Assembly (NCBI GenBank): GCA_013076295.1 | Contig: RQOL01000729.1 | Location: 372,001 to 436,000, forward strand | Length of the DNA stretch: 64,000 bases | Source of the DNA: Sanderia malayensis | Lineage: Eukaryota; Cnidaria; Scyphozoa; Semaeostomeae; Pelagiidae | Direction of reading: 5' to 3' | Shown: in pieces, positions 12,040 to 27,000 of the stretch | Numbering within the stretch: the stretch's first letter is position 1 | Layout: every line of letters begins with the position of its first letter | Position numbers and translations under genes: made by a program | Notes under the pieces: generated by a model | Told to the model about the DNA's origin: nothing | The model's database searches: none | What the model saw: only the letters and a program-made list of their open reading frames with translations

Positions 12040-15000
12040 CTATATTGCGTTTTTCTTTCCTTGATTGAAAAACTTCTTGCCATACATAATGAATTTATCG
12101 TTCCAGTTTCTGCTCAAAAGTCTCAAATCAATTTCTACGTAATTTGCAACCATAAATAGAATGGCGGAGAGGATGGCCAAGGAGAGGAAAAAACGAAGAA
12201 TTGTTTGCAAGAAACTGCAAAGTCCTCTCCGAGGCATTGCGTGACTGTAAACAAAAATGTAAGTCATTACTTAGTAGAATAAATAATAACAAATTTATCA
12301 TCCTAATCATCATCATCTCCACAAAATCATTTGCACTTCTTAATTATTCAAAATTTTCGCCATAAAAGTTTCGTGTCGAACTTCTTAATGAAATAATCTG
12401 ATCCTAACTCATGATCGCTCAGGAACTACAGTCCTTTAAATACTTCTTCTCGTCATTAACATTGAAATCTAAAACCCAAGTTCATCATTGCAAAATATAA
12501 TAACATCCATAAATACTTACGTTGTGGAGCCTTGAATATGTTTCTCCACATCTGCTGCATAATTAATTGTTTTGCTATCAGCAATGAAAGTTTCCTTGTA
12601 TTTGAGTTCATTTTCAGTTGGTTCTCCAATTTCATTGTCTTTCGTTTTTCTCCTTTGACGAAGTTCTGGAGCAACCGGAGCAAATGAGGCAGCATTTTCA
12701 ATGCTTTTCTCCTGAATCGAAAAGACATTGATTTATTTTTCAGATAAAGCGATACATCCACGACTAAATGTGGTATGCTGCATCAGAATACACTAAATCG
12801 TAATGAAGAAAATACACGAAAACGTCTTCAAACCTCAAGCTGGTCTTCAGTTAAAAAGCCAGTTTTAACATCTGAATTCTTATCACTTGATGTCAAACGA
12901 CCTTAAAGAAAGCAAAATCTTATTAATGTTTTGTTATTAATTTTCGATACAATGCGGACAGATATCAGGCCAGATGCTACCCAATTCCTTTCACAATTTC
13001 AGGTGAATATCATAATTGTTGAGGAAGAGACACGTCTTTCTCATTATGCAGTAAACAGTTATAAGTTATCTACAGTGAATGACACTTAAACTTCACTGCA
13101 TCACAAGAGGATTGAATCGTAGAAAAATCCAATTAGTCATTATCATTGAAAACAAATACACAAATCTTCTAAACACAATCCACTTACCATTGCATTTCTC
13201 ACAGTACTTCGACATTCGATTTTTCACTCCCGCTGAAAAATTTAATTAAATCGAATGTTAATTAATTAAAACAAGTAGCATTCTTGCTGAGTCCAATTCA
13301 GCAGCTTTGGAAGATAAACAAAAACATAGAAATCAAGATTGGATATCCTATTTAAAGATATTCTAATGCCAAACCTGGGTCATCTGGATCTCCAAATTTC
13401 ATCGCAGGCAGTGAAGGAATGATGTCTTTGCTTCTGAAAAGATCAAAAACAAATTTAAATGAAATTCAAAGTGCTTAGGCCGGCTTTCCCGACTTTCAAT
13501 CTCAACTTTCGAGTCGAGCAACAGTTGCATCGAGATTGCACGATACCAATTTGAAGATTAGACCAAAAGAATATTTATAAAATGTTTGAAACTAAATTTC
13601 ATAAATTGAAAAGGCAAAAATAAATTTAGAGGAGGAAACAGTTAATTATATTTGGTAAATTTTGCCTTCATGCCGGTGAAAAATTTGCATTGAATCTTGT
13701 AAACAGCAATTTTGATTAAACCTAATATCTATTTATAAATTTAAATTGGCTATTAACACTCGTTTTCCAAACGTTAAACCTCAAAATGGACAGCAAATAA
13801 GTCAAAAAAGATATAATGTGCGAATCTTTGAGTTGGGCCTAGGCGCTGGAGACAGGCCGAAACAAATTTCAAAATATATCAGATTGAAAAAAAATAAAGC
13901 TATCACCTGTCGATATTTTTCTCCTCTCATCATCAAGAAATTTTTTAAAATTCTTGTTAAGCTCAATTCTATTGGTTTAGCATAGTACATGAAAAACTTC
14001 AAGGGTTAAGTTTTCTCTCATACAATCTGCACACTTTCCCGGTTTTCCTTCTCTTTCTTGAGTATGAAGAACTTCTCTTGAAACTCCCGGGGTACCTCAT
14101 TTATCAAAGCTTCTATTGTTAATTGATCAGCCAACAACAATCCAGCCACGAACCCATGCCTCCGCCAAGTGCACTGTGACGTCATATACGCTCCTGCGCT
14201 GTACCCAGAACCATGACACTGCGCATACTGACCACCTTTATCCTCCGCATGACGTAACCCTAAGGCTAACCCTAACCCTAACCCTAAGGCCAATGTATAA
14301 ACCATCAGGACACTGTGACGTCATATACGCTCCTGCGCAGTACCCAGAACCATGACACTGCGCATACTGATCACCTTTATACTCCGCATGACGTAACCCT
14401 AACCCTAACCCTAACCCTAACCCTAAGGCCAATGTATAAGCCATCAGGACACTGTGACGTCATATATGCTCCTGCGCAGTGCCCAGAACTATGACACTGC
14501 GAATACTGACCACCTTTATACTCCGCATGACGTAACCCTAACCCCAACCCTAACCCCAATGTATAAGCCATCAGGACACTGTGACGTCATATGTGCTCCT
14601 GCGCAGTGCCCAGAACTATGACACTGCGCATACTGACCACCTTTATACTCCGCATGACGTAACCCTAACCCTAACCCTAACCCTAAGGCCAATGTATAAG
14701 CCATCAGGACACTGTCACGTCATATATGCTCCTGCGCAGTACCCAGAACTATGACACTGCGCATACTGACCACCTTTATCCTCCGCATGACGTAACCCCA
14801 AGGCTAACCCTAACCCTAAGGCAAATGTATAAGCCATTAGGACACTGTCACGTCATATACGCTCCTGAGCAGTGCCAAGAACTATGACACTGCGCATACT
14901 GACCACCTTTATCCTCCGCATGACGTAACCCCAAGGCTAACCCTAACCCTAAGGCAAATGTATAAGCCATTAGGACACTGTCACGTCATATGTGCTCCTG

Positions 15001-18000
15001 CGCAGTGCCCAGAACTATGACACTGCGCATACTGACCACCTTTATACTCCGCATGACGTAACCCTAACCCTAACCCTAACCCTAACCCTAACCCTAAGGC
15101 CAATGTATAAGCCATCAGGACACTGTCACGTCATATATGCTCCTGCGCAGTACCCAGAACTATGACACTGCGCATACTGACCACCTTTATCCTCCGCATG
15201 ACGTAACCCCAAGGCTAACCCTAACCCTAAGGCAAATGTATAAGCCATTAGGACACTGTCACGTCATATATGCTCCTGAGCAGTGCCAAGAACTATGACA
15301 CTGCGCATACTGACCACCTTTATCTTCAGCATGACGTAACCTTAAGGCTAACCCTAACCCTAACCCTAACCCTAAGGCCAATGTATCAACCATCAGGACA
15401 CCGTCACGTCATATATGCAGACGCTTAAAAAGATAAGCAGATCAACAGATAGAAAGGTGTGCAGGAATAATGAAACATCTGCAGTCGATGACAAGAAGAT
15501 AAGATCAAGATCAAAAGATTCGATTGAAGAAGAAGCATTTATGATATTCTATACCTGTTATCTTCAACTTCCTTCGCTCTTTCAATGCATAGTCTAAGAT
15601 TCTCAGCATAATTAATGAAAATCTCAATCATCTTGGCAGCTCTCGACTCCTACGATTAAAATAATATTGCTTTACTATACAAGCATGTTGAAAAAGATAG
15701 GTGCTTGTTCAAGAAGATAGGTGATTGTTCAAGAAGATAAGAGCCCCCAAAGGGTGTCCTTTGCAAGCAGATGAATTAAAGCAAGGGTGTTCTTTGCATG
15801 CAGATGAATTAAAGCAAGCAGATCTACAAATACCTGCTGAAAACAGCCATGTTGTTCGGCCTGGGCAGATACTTTCATTCCGGTCTTACGAAGAATATCT
15901 GCGTGCGCATAAAGATTCTCAACCGTTTCCTGAAAGGAGAGCAACAATGTCAAGAAATGCATGAAATGATTAAGTAATCGTCGTTCTATAATATAACTAA
16001 ATTAATTCTCTAAGTTGCATACCTTTTGCTCTAAAGCGACACATGCATGTTCTGCAACCTTGAAAGAAATTCAACATTCGGTGAAATAATCTGCAATTTT
16101 TAGTTTCAAACTTACTGATAATTGCTTGCTACAATCGTTCTCATTCAAATTCTCGCTTTATCATATTTCAAAAGCATTTTTTGGTTTGGAAGAAACTTAC
16201 CTTGATAGAATCTATAAGTTTTCTTATTTCTCTTTCCATGCCAGATTCTGCAACATCTCTCGCTCTCTCCTGCACAATTGCAAAGTTAATCATCGTAAGA
16301 ATTAGCATAATTGTGACATGCATCACTTGGAAAAGAGATTTAACCAATTAGGTAAACAATGAAGAAAAGAATGCCTGCAAAGAATACCTGGTTTTCCAGC
16401 CTTTTTTGTAAAGTGTACTGATCAGTTCGGAATGCCAATACCGCATTAGTAAACTGTTTCTGAAATGAAAAAAATTCCATAATTTGATTAATCATTCAAT
16501 CATTTGATTAATCATTCAATCAACTGATTAATCAAACAATGCCAGGAGATCAAAGTTGATAATTCCGCTGGTAAGTAATCAGAGAACTTTTGAAAATCTT
16601 CAAAAATTTCCTTACCTCAAGATCCTTGTCAGTGTCTGTGAGCCTAAAAATAAGAAAGGATAATTCAGCTCCCGTCCGCAACTTGCATCGAATTGGAATA
16701 AATAAGCTACGAAAACACGTGAACAGGGACTCAATACTCACTTTCTAACAGATTGGAATTCTTGTTTGTCAGCGAGAGATCTGAATTTCGACAAACTGTC
16801 CCTCTTCATGAAATAAACGCCAAACTTCTGACCAACCTTATGACCATCTTTATCTGAATCGAAATTATCGGGACGAGTAGCATCAGCCTTCTCGTCATCA
16901 TCCGCACTTGACCCAAGCTGGTGTATTGCATCAAGCGCTTCTTGGGATTCTGCTTGTGGTGGTGGTGATAGTGATAGAGGGGGTGGGGAATGTGATTTGT
17001 TGATCTGATCTGATAGCTTTGTGCTCCCATCGCTATGTGAACCATCGTTATCTTTCAAAATCTCGTCCTCCGGCATACGAAATGAAACCGATCTTTTTTT
17101 AGTTGGATGCTTTAATAAATCAGCTGGGATATCTTAAAAAAACGATCACAAAATTATTAAAACAGTGTCTAATTAAGGTTGGTTTCCAAAAACTCAAAAA
17201 TTGCATGGGGCTTTTGGAAACTTTTTTAAAAGACACGCGGAGTGGAAACTGCATGTGAATACAACAAATTGCTTCCGATACAAAACAAAATAGAATAGGG
17301 TGAGCAATTGTAAAATAAAAATAAAGAAATACTTACCATCACTATCTTCCTTCGATTTTTCAACTTCGTAACACCATTCCAGCGATTGCTCCGTGGTCGT
17401 TCCATCGACTTTCAAATTAGCTGATTCATCGCAAGATATTTCAACTAAATTAGCATTACCATCAACATCTTGCATGACATCGAGGCTAGATGAATCTTCT
17501 TGGTCGCCATCATTCGTCTTCATTAAACCAACCTGTTCGCTTTCAGTTACAGATTCATTCGGGGATTCTCTTGACTGTATCTCTTCCTCGAGTAATATCT
17601 GTTGATTAAGTTTGAATGACTCTCTTAATTCCGACCAGGTTGGCAGTCGTACTGGTTCGGCTGAGATGCCGATTCGTCTCGCTCGTTTCGACGATGTTGA
17701 CGCAGTTGAAGTCTCAGATTCGGCTGTAGATTCACTTTCTCTCGGCTCTGCATCAACACTGTCGTCGGATTCCATGGCGTCTTCGTCAAACGAAATCGAA
17801 TCGTCGGTTGAAATACTTTCGCTTCGACACCTGAATCTCCGCGAACGAACTGAAGACTTTGGTTTTGTTTTGCTTTTCAAAGTCCTCGACTTGCTCTTCT
17901 CCTCTTTCAAAGATCTACAATTCGTAGTCTCAGAATCAAGAATCAGACATGTCTCCACATCACCAAATTCCTCATCGCTTGCTTTACACTCTTCTTCTTC

Positions 18001-21000
18001 CTCCAAATGGTCCACGGACTGGAAATCGCAATTTGAATTAATACCAGCAATACCATCGTTATTCAAATCCTGTTGAAAATCGCTGTCTCCAGCCACACCT
18101 GTCGCGTGGGATATTTCAACATTTTCGCTACAAAACTGCGCCCTTGAGCCCTGCTCAGCGTCTGAGATCGATTGGCTAGAGCCGCAGTCATTCAAACTAA
18201 TCCGATCATCGTGTATTTCTCTTAGTACGGCAACAGTATTCAAAGCATTTTCTATTTCATGCATCTGCAAATCTGTTTCACAATAAACAGAAACACTAGA
18301 TACTGTCTCTGTTTGTGATTCGGCGTTTCTTAATTCATTGTAAGTGGTGATCACACCATCGTTCTGGTGACTAGCCGTTTCTTGGCTACGTTCTACTGCA
18401 TGTTCAGCAGAGTGAGGACCTTCACTGCCAACAGGACCATCTCTAACACCCTGAAAAATCAAAATGTGTGAAATTCAAACAGCTGATTGAGCTTCAAAGG
18501 GTACAGATGTGAATAATACAAAAAGTAAAGCAACAGATAAAGTCCAAATTTTTTTAACAACTTCATAGTTTCCATTATCAGCAGAATGCCAATTCATAAT
18601 ACCATAAACCCTCAAAGAAGCCTCCCTTATCCAAATAAGCCCCCTTCAAATAACCAACCCCCAACCCTGATAATAATTTACAAGGATATTCGGCCCCAGT
18701 ATCAAGATATTGAAGTTGTGTGCATGTAAATAATACCAGGTTTAAGCCAGTGATTTTATAAATGAACTACATGCTATAATTTTTATATACTGAATTAATC
18801 CTTAATCCAAGTAAAACTTCCATTTTTGCAAATAATCCTCTAGGTGGTTTATTCGAGAATTAATTGTATATCGACGGCTTAAGATGCCAAAATGTCGGTC
18901 CTCAAATAACTCAAAACCAACTTGGTCATCAAACAAAAAAAAGCTGGTGTAACAGTAGTAGATTTAAATACATAATGTTAATAAAAAATTGTATACCATA
19001 TTCTTAATTCTGGATTGCATTTTCGCAACGTATTCGTAGAAACGTTTCTTAACAGTTTTCACGGACAAATCTTCGATGTCCTAAAAAACCAAAACAATAA
19101 TGTGATACTTCAGATCACATTGACAAATGTCTTGCATAATCGTCACGGAAATTCTCATACACAGCATGCAATCGAGGTTAAGGGGGGCATGATCACTATT
19201 GCTTTTGACAATTGTTGCATAATCCTGAAGTATGACCCCAACACTACATGCCCATGAGGGGATCACGGATATGTGCAAGTAAAGAGGACGCTGACAGAAA
19301 CGGGCAGGAACAAGACATGACTAAATTGAGATCGATCTCTCACTTTTACTATTTTTAGGATGTCTGGAAAATAAACAATGGAAAATAGCAAGGTTAATTC
19401 GGGCCTCAAGACTTGTCTTAACACAGCAGGGGATATGTCCGCCTCACCTCGTTTTCAGCCATGTAGCCTCCGTTTGAAAATAAGCCAAGGATGTGTTTCA
19501 AGTCCTCTTTGTGCTGTTTGTTCATATCTCTGAACGACTGCTGGAAAGAAGAGTTTTAAGACTTTAACAAAGATAAGTCTGACCTTTTTTCGCCACCTCG
19601 TACATAATACGCCTGGCAGGATATGGTTAAAAGCCGCCGCTAATGCCTGACAGAGATTTTAATTTGAGTTACCATGGATGTAATTTTAATGAATTATAAA
19701 GAAAGTCACAGGACAATGTGAAATAATCAGCAGATTTTATTTCGGCGGATATTTGACAGAGATTGACTTGAATAATTCATGAAAAAAACTCGTCAAAAAT
19801 TAACGATCTCTCAAGAGTAATCCCTGCTATTTCAATATGCATTAGCTACAACTTGGTAGAACTAAAATACGCATATATATATATATTTAATAAACTCTTT
19901 ACTGGTTGTTGAGCCCTTTCGAAAGAATGAAGTGACCGCTAAAATATGCAACATTTAAAAAAGGATTCTGCCCAATGATGAGGAGAGAAATGGCTATCTC
20001 TCGAAATGTCAAACTCATAAACACTCCTGTTCATGACATGATAAACTTCTATTCTTATCATGACAATCACTGAACAGACGAACACATACATATTCATAAT
20101 GATGAGCGAAGTATCTCTCGAAACGTCACAAAAGACTCCTGTTTATGGCATCATGATGAAAATATCCAGGATCATGATTGACAACAATGGATGTCAAAAG
20201 GAAGCTAGGTCTTTTCAAGCTCCGTTTTGACAGCCTTTGATGTTACTCTTATATGATACAGTAAACACCCGCGTATAAGAACCTGTGAACTCTTCAACCA
20301 GCCTATTGTTCAAATACAATAGCCTATTGTCTCTCCTATTGTTTTGAGCAGGGATTTTAGCCTGAGAGGTTGTTAATTCACTGGTTCTTATATGTGGGTG
20401 TTTATCGTATCCTTGAGCATCTTACGCCAGAACCTAATGCTCCAAAATTTGAGGAAACAGTTTTGCTTACTTCCCGATTTTGAATTTTAAATTGAAATGG
20501 TACTTTACCTGAACCTGTTGTATTTCCTTTGATTGCATCGATATAATGGCGTCCTTTTTCTCCACATCTTCTTCTAGATCGAACAATTTTCCTAAAATGT
20601 TACGAAGAAATGATTGAGCATTAATAATTAATAGGTTTGCCTCGTCTCTGCTGCTTTTCAAACAGTTCTGTATGATAAACATTCTTTCAAATATTTAAGA
20701 CTTCAACATTGCGAAACAATGCAACAATCTTCGTTTGACAAACGGCCATGCCAATTATCTTGATTTCAGAGTTTTTATTTCAGGATTTCTGAACACCAAA
20801 CCAACATGTAATTGTTGCCTTTGGCCATCTGCTCAATGGAGCAGCTATTCCCTTGCGGGCTTGGGGGTCTAAGGGGCTTGCAACGCAAGAAACTCGTGAT
20901 ATCAAGGAGAACGAAACTGGAATGTTAATTTGCAAACACCAGAGTCAGATCAAAGATGTAAAAGTTTAAGACTCACTTGTGTAGTCGCGAACCCTCGCTT

Positions 21001-24000
21001 CCAAATCCAGTACGAGACTGAAAAATAAGCAAGGCGATTTTAACTATAAGCTACAATCATCAACCAATGTGAAAAATGTAAGTATAATAATTAGGAGCAT
21101 CAGAGCGTCGTGCTTGTAGAAAGAGCTGGTGACATTATACTCATATACCTGTGAATACATGATGAAATAAAATAGAACTGAAGATAACAAATATAAAGAC
21201 GTTTGTCCTCACGTGGTCAATTGGTTCATTTGAGATTCTGGCTCATTTGAAGTTTCTTGAATCGTCTAAAACAAGAAAGTATAAAATAATAATTATAATA
21301 AGCTGATTATGATCGCGAGAAGATATTAACTTGAGTTGCAAAATTAAAAAATAAATACGACTTACTTTGACTGGTTTAAATGTATCCGATCCCTTTCCCA
21401 TCTCAATTTGCTCACTGAAAAGACGAAAAGAAATGAATAAAATCAACAGCGGTTGAAATTAATTCCTTATTAACCAGTATTAACCAGATAAAGAATAACT
21501 AGACGATTTTATTTTCTATATATTCGACCTCACGAACATAAAGTCATCATCTTGTTATGCCCTAATAAATACTTACAATATTAGCTAACAATATATCCTT
21601 TTCTCTGCCCTGGGTTACTGCTTATAAAAAGTGAAAAGCAACAATCTGGTAAAGTATTACGTAGCCTTTTCAACTCAACTCATCAACAATGTTCTGTCTG
21701 ATATATGCAAATGATGAAAAACGCGAAATAATTTGTAAGATGGAAAATTTGTGGTAGCAACAAAACAAAGAGTAAAGATATTCGATTCTAAAGAACGCGA
21801 AGCTTCCTTGGAGCCACAATTATTGAAATATGTAAAGACTTTTGTGACAGATCGTATCTCATTCTTGTGAATTATAAGCATACCATGACAGAAGACAGTG
21901 AATTATCAACATGGCGGAAACACTATTCCTCATTCACTCGCATGCAACTGAACAGGTCTGTATTGGACGTTGAAGTTGAACAATGACTTCGTAATTATCA
22001 GAAGAAGATCATATGAATCTCCAACATGAATTTTCAAAGCACAACTTCAAAGGGTAATTATAAAGTAGTTACTCACAAGAAAACCCTCAACAGCCCCCCA
22101 ACTGTCGAAGAAAACCCTCAACAGCCCCCAACGACGACATGAAAACGAGGCTATAATCAAACGAGACAATAAACCCTCGAATAAATATCATTCGCAAGAG
22201 TATTCACCAGCCACACCCAAGTATAAAGTCATTGAACTTATGCAGTGAAATGTATTTTAAATAGCACGAGCAAGTTTAAACCAAGAATTATATTGACTGC
22301 TTATTATTATAAAGCTCAGTATTGAACAAAAATCCAAGTAAAAACTGGGTGTTGCAAATGAGCCCCCAGGGGATCAAAGGGGGTACATATTCAAGGGTTT
22401 AAAAACAATGTTTAATGAAATCATTTAAGAAAAACTTACCAGAGGACAGAATTCTTCTCCTTCTCCTGCTTTAACTACATAAACAAAAAAAAATAATTGA
22501 AGAATAGTTGTTTCACATCTTTCTGAAACCATACAGCTATATGCTTTTGCATATCCGCAAAGATCTAACCACCAATATAATTAATACACAAGTCAAGTAT
22601 TGTTGCAGAACGTACATGATAAAGAATGTTAAAAAATGTTAAAGAATGTGATTGGCTTACACAATTTAATAATTTTTCGTTCGCCGCCTTTAATTCCTTT
22701 GTCGCAGCCTTTTCCTTTACAATATCGTTCACTAATTCATCAACTCTATGAAAACCAAAAACACAGGATGTACAAGAAAACAAGCTTAATAACAATTATT
22801 ATAACAGCAGTAAGTAAACGGAAATTAATATAGGCAAAATAGTACGTATAAGCAAGTTAAAATTGAGACAGCCTATACTTTAGCGAGGCGATGAGAGCTT
22901 GCAAATGGTTTATAAATACCAAAAATAGGAGAATCATGAATATATTTGTAGCATTGAAAGAATTGGAGAAGAACCAAGCCCACTAACCTTTCTCCCATCT
23001 CAAAACTTGAATTTGAAATATCATCCATCTTCTTCAATACAATACCTCGGCTTTCTGTCAGCACTTGATTCTCGGTTACAAGAGGAAAATGATAAATAAC
23101 TTCAAAAAACCCCAAGAATTAATCCACACCCGAATTCGAAGCCAATCTGACCAAATGACTCTCTCACGGTCATGAAAGAAATCAAGCCATTTTTAAACAT
23201 TCAACTGAACATTTCGACCACACCAGGTAGCATTGCTCAGAAATGTTCGCAAGCCTTCAGGCTCAGGGCATTCAGCTATGATAACAATCCTGTATGCTAT
23301 TGCTTCAAATCAAAAAATTGCATCGGGTAATCTCGAGAATAAATTGAATGCAGTCCCCTTCTGGTTCAAGATTAACCATTATTCAACACTCAGCAAACAG
23401 CTGTTTCGATAATGACAAATTAACAACCTCCATTCTAAATTGTTAAATATATATAATGGCAGCATAATATTGTGGAAATATATATAATAGTAGCATAATA
23501 TTGTGCAAATGGTCCCTGGTGATAGTGAACAAACCAATAGTGAATTATAAATGTGGTTTTGTTTTGTCGCATATTTTAATCACTTACCTGTAACTTTTTT
23601 CAATACGTCCAGAACTTTTCCAGATCTGTACAATTGAGAGAATTGAGAAAATAACATCTAGTGACAGTAAGTACAATCTACCATACTTGGCGGCTCTGCA
23701 TGTGTGGCTCTATAAAAAGTATAGAGCCACACATGAAAATATATAGATATATGCACGCCATAAGCTGTATGAGAAGTTGGGTATAGGATACAAGCTACAA
23801 AGCGCTGAGTATTAGGTAAAGGTAGAAAACTACAGGTGCAAGCTGTGGGATAGAGAGCGAATCACAGTAAAACAAACCGTTTATCAGCCAATTTCTTTGC
23901 AACTGCCAGGCCTTGTATTCGTTCTGTAAAAGCATTCAGGTTGTCTTCCCAATTTTGTATCATTACCTGTATGGTGTATGGAAGATAATTGAAATTATAC

Positions 24001-27000
24001 GTTTCTGAGAGACGCATGTGTTGTTGAAGAGATATCTAGTGACGAAGTGCGTCATTATAAATTTTTTATGAAAAAGAGTAGCAAACCTTGTTCTGTTGAG
24101 ATGTTTCATCGTCAATATTCATGTCAGCGAGATCGGCAATGTGCTTTAAAGCCATGCCTTTAATCTTTTCCGAATCACGCTTCTACAATGGTAATTAATA
24201 ATAGATAGAAAAGGCAAGATCGAGCTGAAATTTGAGATATAAAAAGATAGCATGCTGGGTTGTGTTCGCCTCGATTCGCAAAGCATGACAGAAAAAAACC
24301 CAGACAAGTTGCAGTTATCGGGAAAATATTATCATTTGGTGGGAATCACATGCATATCTTGACTTAAGGCAGCTATCTACCGCTGGAAATATCTCGAAAC
24401 CCACACTGTGCTTACGTATGGTGCACACAATAATACATAGCCTCCTACTGATATAATAGCCTCCTACTAATAGATATAAACACAAGCCTACTTATGGTTT
24501 GAGCATGCATAGTTGCATCTGCATGTCAAACGTTTAACTTGTACAACTCACAACTTTAATCACAAGATTATAATCACTAAACAGTGAATCATGGCTAATC
24601 TTGATTAATCAGTGATTGAATTGACTTACGATTTGCTGCGCCACGGTTGAATATTTGTCTGATGACGACGCGGTTGCAATTGATGTATCAGAATCACCGC
24701 CCGCAGATTCCAGGCTTTTATTGGTGCTCTGCAAACTGAGATGACTCTTCGGAGAGACGGAAATGCTTGCTGGTGCCTTAAAAAAGTAACAACGATAATC
24801 AAACTCGTTTCAAAAAGCAGAGGAAAGAATGCATGGAAAAGAGGCTAGTGAACAACTGACCAATTCTGCGTTGAGTTCTTGTTGTAAGCTGGTAGGAGCG
24901 TTCTTCTGAAATGGAGTACTGGCGTGTATTGGTTGCCTCATATGCGTGTGAGAAGGCGATGCAAGTGCAGTCAACCTGGAATGGGAATGAATAATCTAAG
25001 TATTCAAACATATTCATTGTAGCTATATCATACGCTGCAGTAAATATCAAAACTGCAATACTGTAAAAAGGGGTGCAATACAAAGTATGACATACTTGCT
25101 AATTTCGTGCCTTGATTCTAGTAAGTCCACTTGTAATTTGTTTCTTTCTGCTTTTAGCGCCTAGAGCGATCAATAGTAGTGCGTCATGGGTAATCAAGAT
25201 GCCTTCAGACTCAATGACTCCAAGTCAAACCTCAAAACAATAATGTCTCATAACTTGGAAGGCTGTGACAACAAAGAAGGGAGGGAGTAGAAATGAGTTT
25301 CGAGAAAAAATGGACACGGATTGATTGATCAGCTAAATACCTCGTTGGCTTTTGACATTTCAGCTATAAATGATGATAAGTGTTCTGATTTACTTGAAGA
25401 CTCCTAAAGGGTGAACAATAATTATGAATGACACAGCGTAGCGTGGGGGCAGAGACCACGTGTCTCCCCCCACCCACCCCACGTTTTGGTGCTCGCTGCT
25501 ACTACGCCTCAGATTCGACAACAAACTTTATAAATGCTAAATGAAAGTGAATCCAATGAAACTTACGTCGACCATTTTCTGCTTCAGATCTTGCAACACT
25601 TCCAACTCAGCGTATAATTGCTACAAAAATATAAGAAACTTGATCAACAAGAGCTTACAAAATGCAAGCAAAAACAATAATTGGTAATTATGTCCAGGCG
25701 TGCATTTCGCAAAGAATTTCAACCTTCAGCTGCTACACATAGTTATAATCGATTCAATGATTGCATCACACCTTTTGATCATTAAGTTGTTGCAATAAAT
25801 AACGATTTTCTTCTTCCAATGATTGCTGCAGGGCAATCTTGCTTATTTCCTGAAATTAAACAACTTTGCTTATTTCCTGAAATTAAACAACTTTGCTTAT
25901 TTCTTGAAATTAAACAATTTTGCTTATTTCCTGAAATTAAACAACGCAGCAACGACGTAAGTTCTGCCATCTCCAGACATTATTTAAACAAAGCAAGAAT
26001 ATTTTCCAAAATAAATAAATACAGTCAACTCACTGCTTTCTGGTATTTCTCTACAGCTCTTTGTAAAGCTTGATTTTCTCTTTCCTATAAAAACAAATCA
26101 AAAACTTTTAACAACTCGGGATGCAGATGCGTGCGTCTTTTATACAGCTAGTTTGAGTGATGTGCCGTTCATTTTAACCATTTTTGTGTGAATCGTACCA
26201 TAATCATATCACCCGCATATAAACTAAATTTAGCGAACGCTATTTACCAACTGACTTGCTTTCGTTAATAATTCATCTTTCGTAAGTTGATATTCATTCA
26301 CTAAAAAATTAAAAAACCAAACATGTTAAAGAAAAGCTGAAGCAAAGGCTGGCTTCAGCATCGAAATCATCAACAACACTGACTGGCTACCAAGAAAATC
26401 TCGTGTGCTTCAGAACACGAACCCATGAATCCAACTGGGTTCAAAACAAACCCTTCTGTTAACCAAATTAACCAAATTTTGAAAACTCAAGTATTTTTAA
26501 AGTTTAACGTCTCGAGCCTGTCAGAGAGCAATCATTTTCTTGGCAACAAGCATGGTATTAGCTTGGTTCGAACCTGTCGTCTTCAACGTTTCGAACTCTA
26601 CTTCTTCTGCTCTACTTTTCTCTATTAAATGCTCATACCTTTGGAGAGAAACAAATTTAGTTACAAATACAATTCATTGAAATAACACCGATTGCAGCTT
26701 ATAACAACGTCACCGATGCAACGTATAGAATTACATCGTGCATCCACAAGATTATCACACAATACAATGCATTATGCAATGTTTTTATACAATGTATTCC
26801 TCCTGGCATACCGTAGACTAAGCTATTTGTGTACCATATCTTTCTCAACATTTCCTTACTTTTTTATCTTCTTCTTCATGCTATCAATCTCAGTTGTAAG
26901 CGAAGTGTTCGCTTCTTCTGCATGATAAACCTACCGCAACAAATTTCAACGTCACATCAACAGAATCTGTTTCACAGAATAGCCTAACAAACAATGGTCC

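Noticed and set aside
14018..14704. Overlapping 60-95 codon frames with LALGLGLGL repeats
   Set aside because: Translation of CCCTAA tracts in the minisatellite; no gene signals.
18600..18960. Possible transposon remnant with CCCCC-rich blocks
   Set aside because: No paired termini or second copy could be found in the window.
25782..25970. Small protein with a CLISGNKQS nine-residue repeat
   Set aside because: It is the 27-bp acceptor repeat read in a frame different from the surrounding exon.
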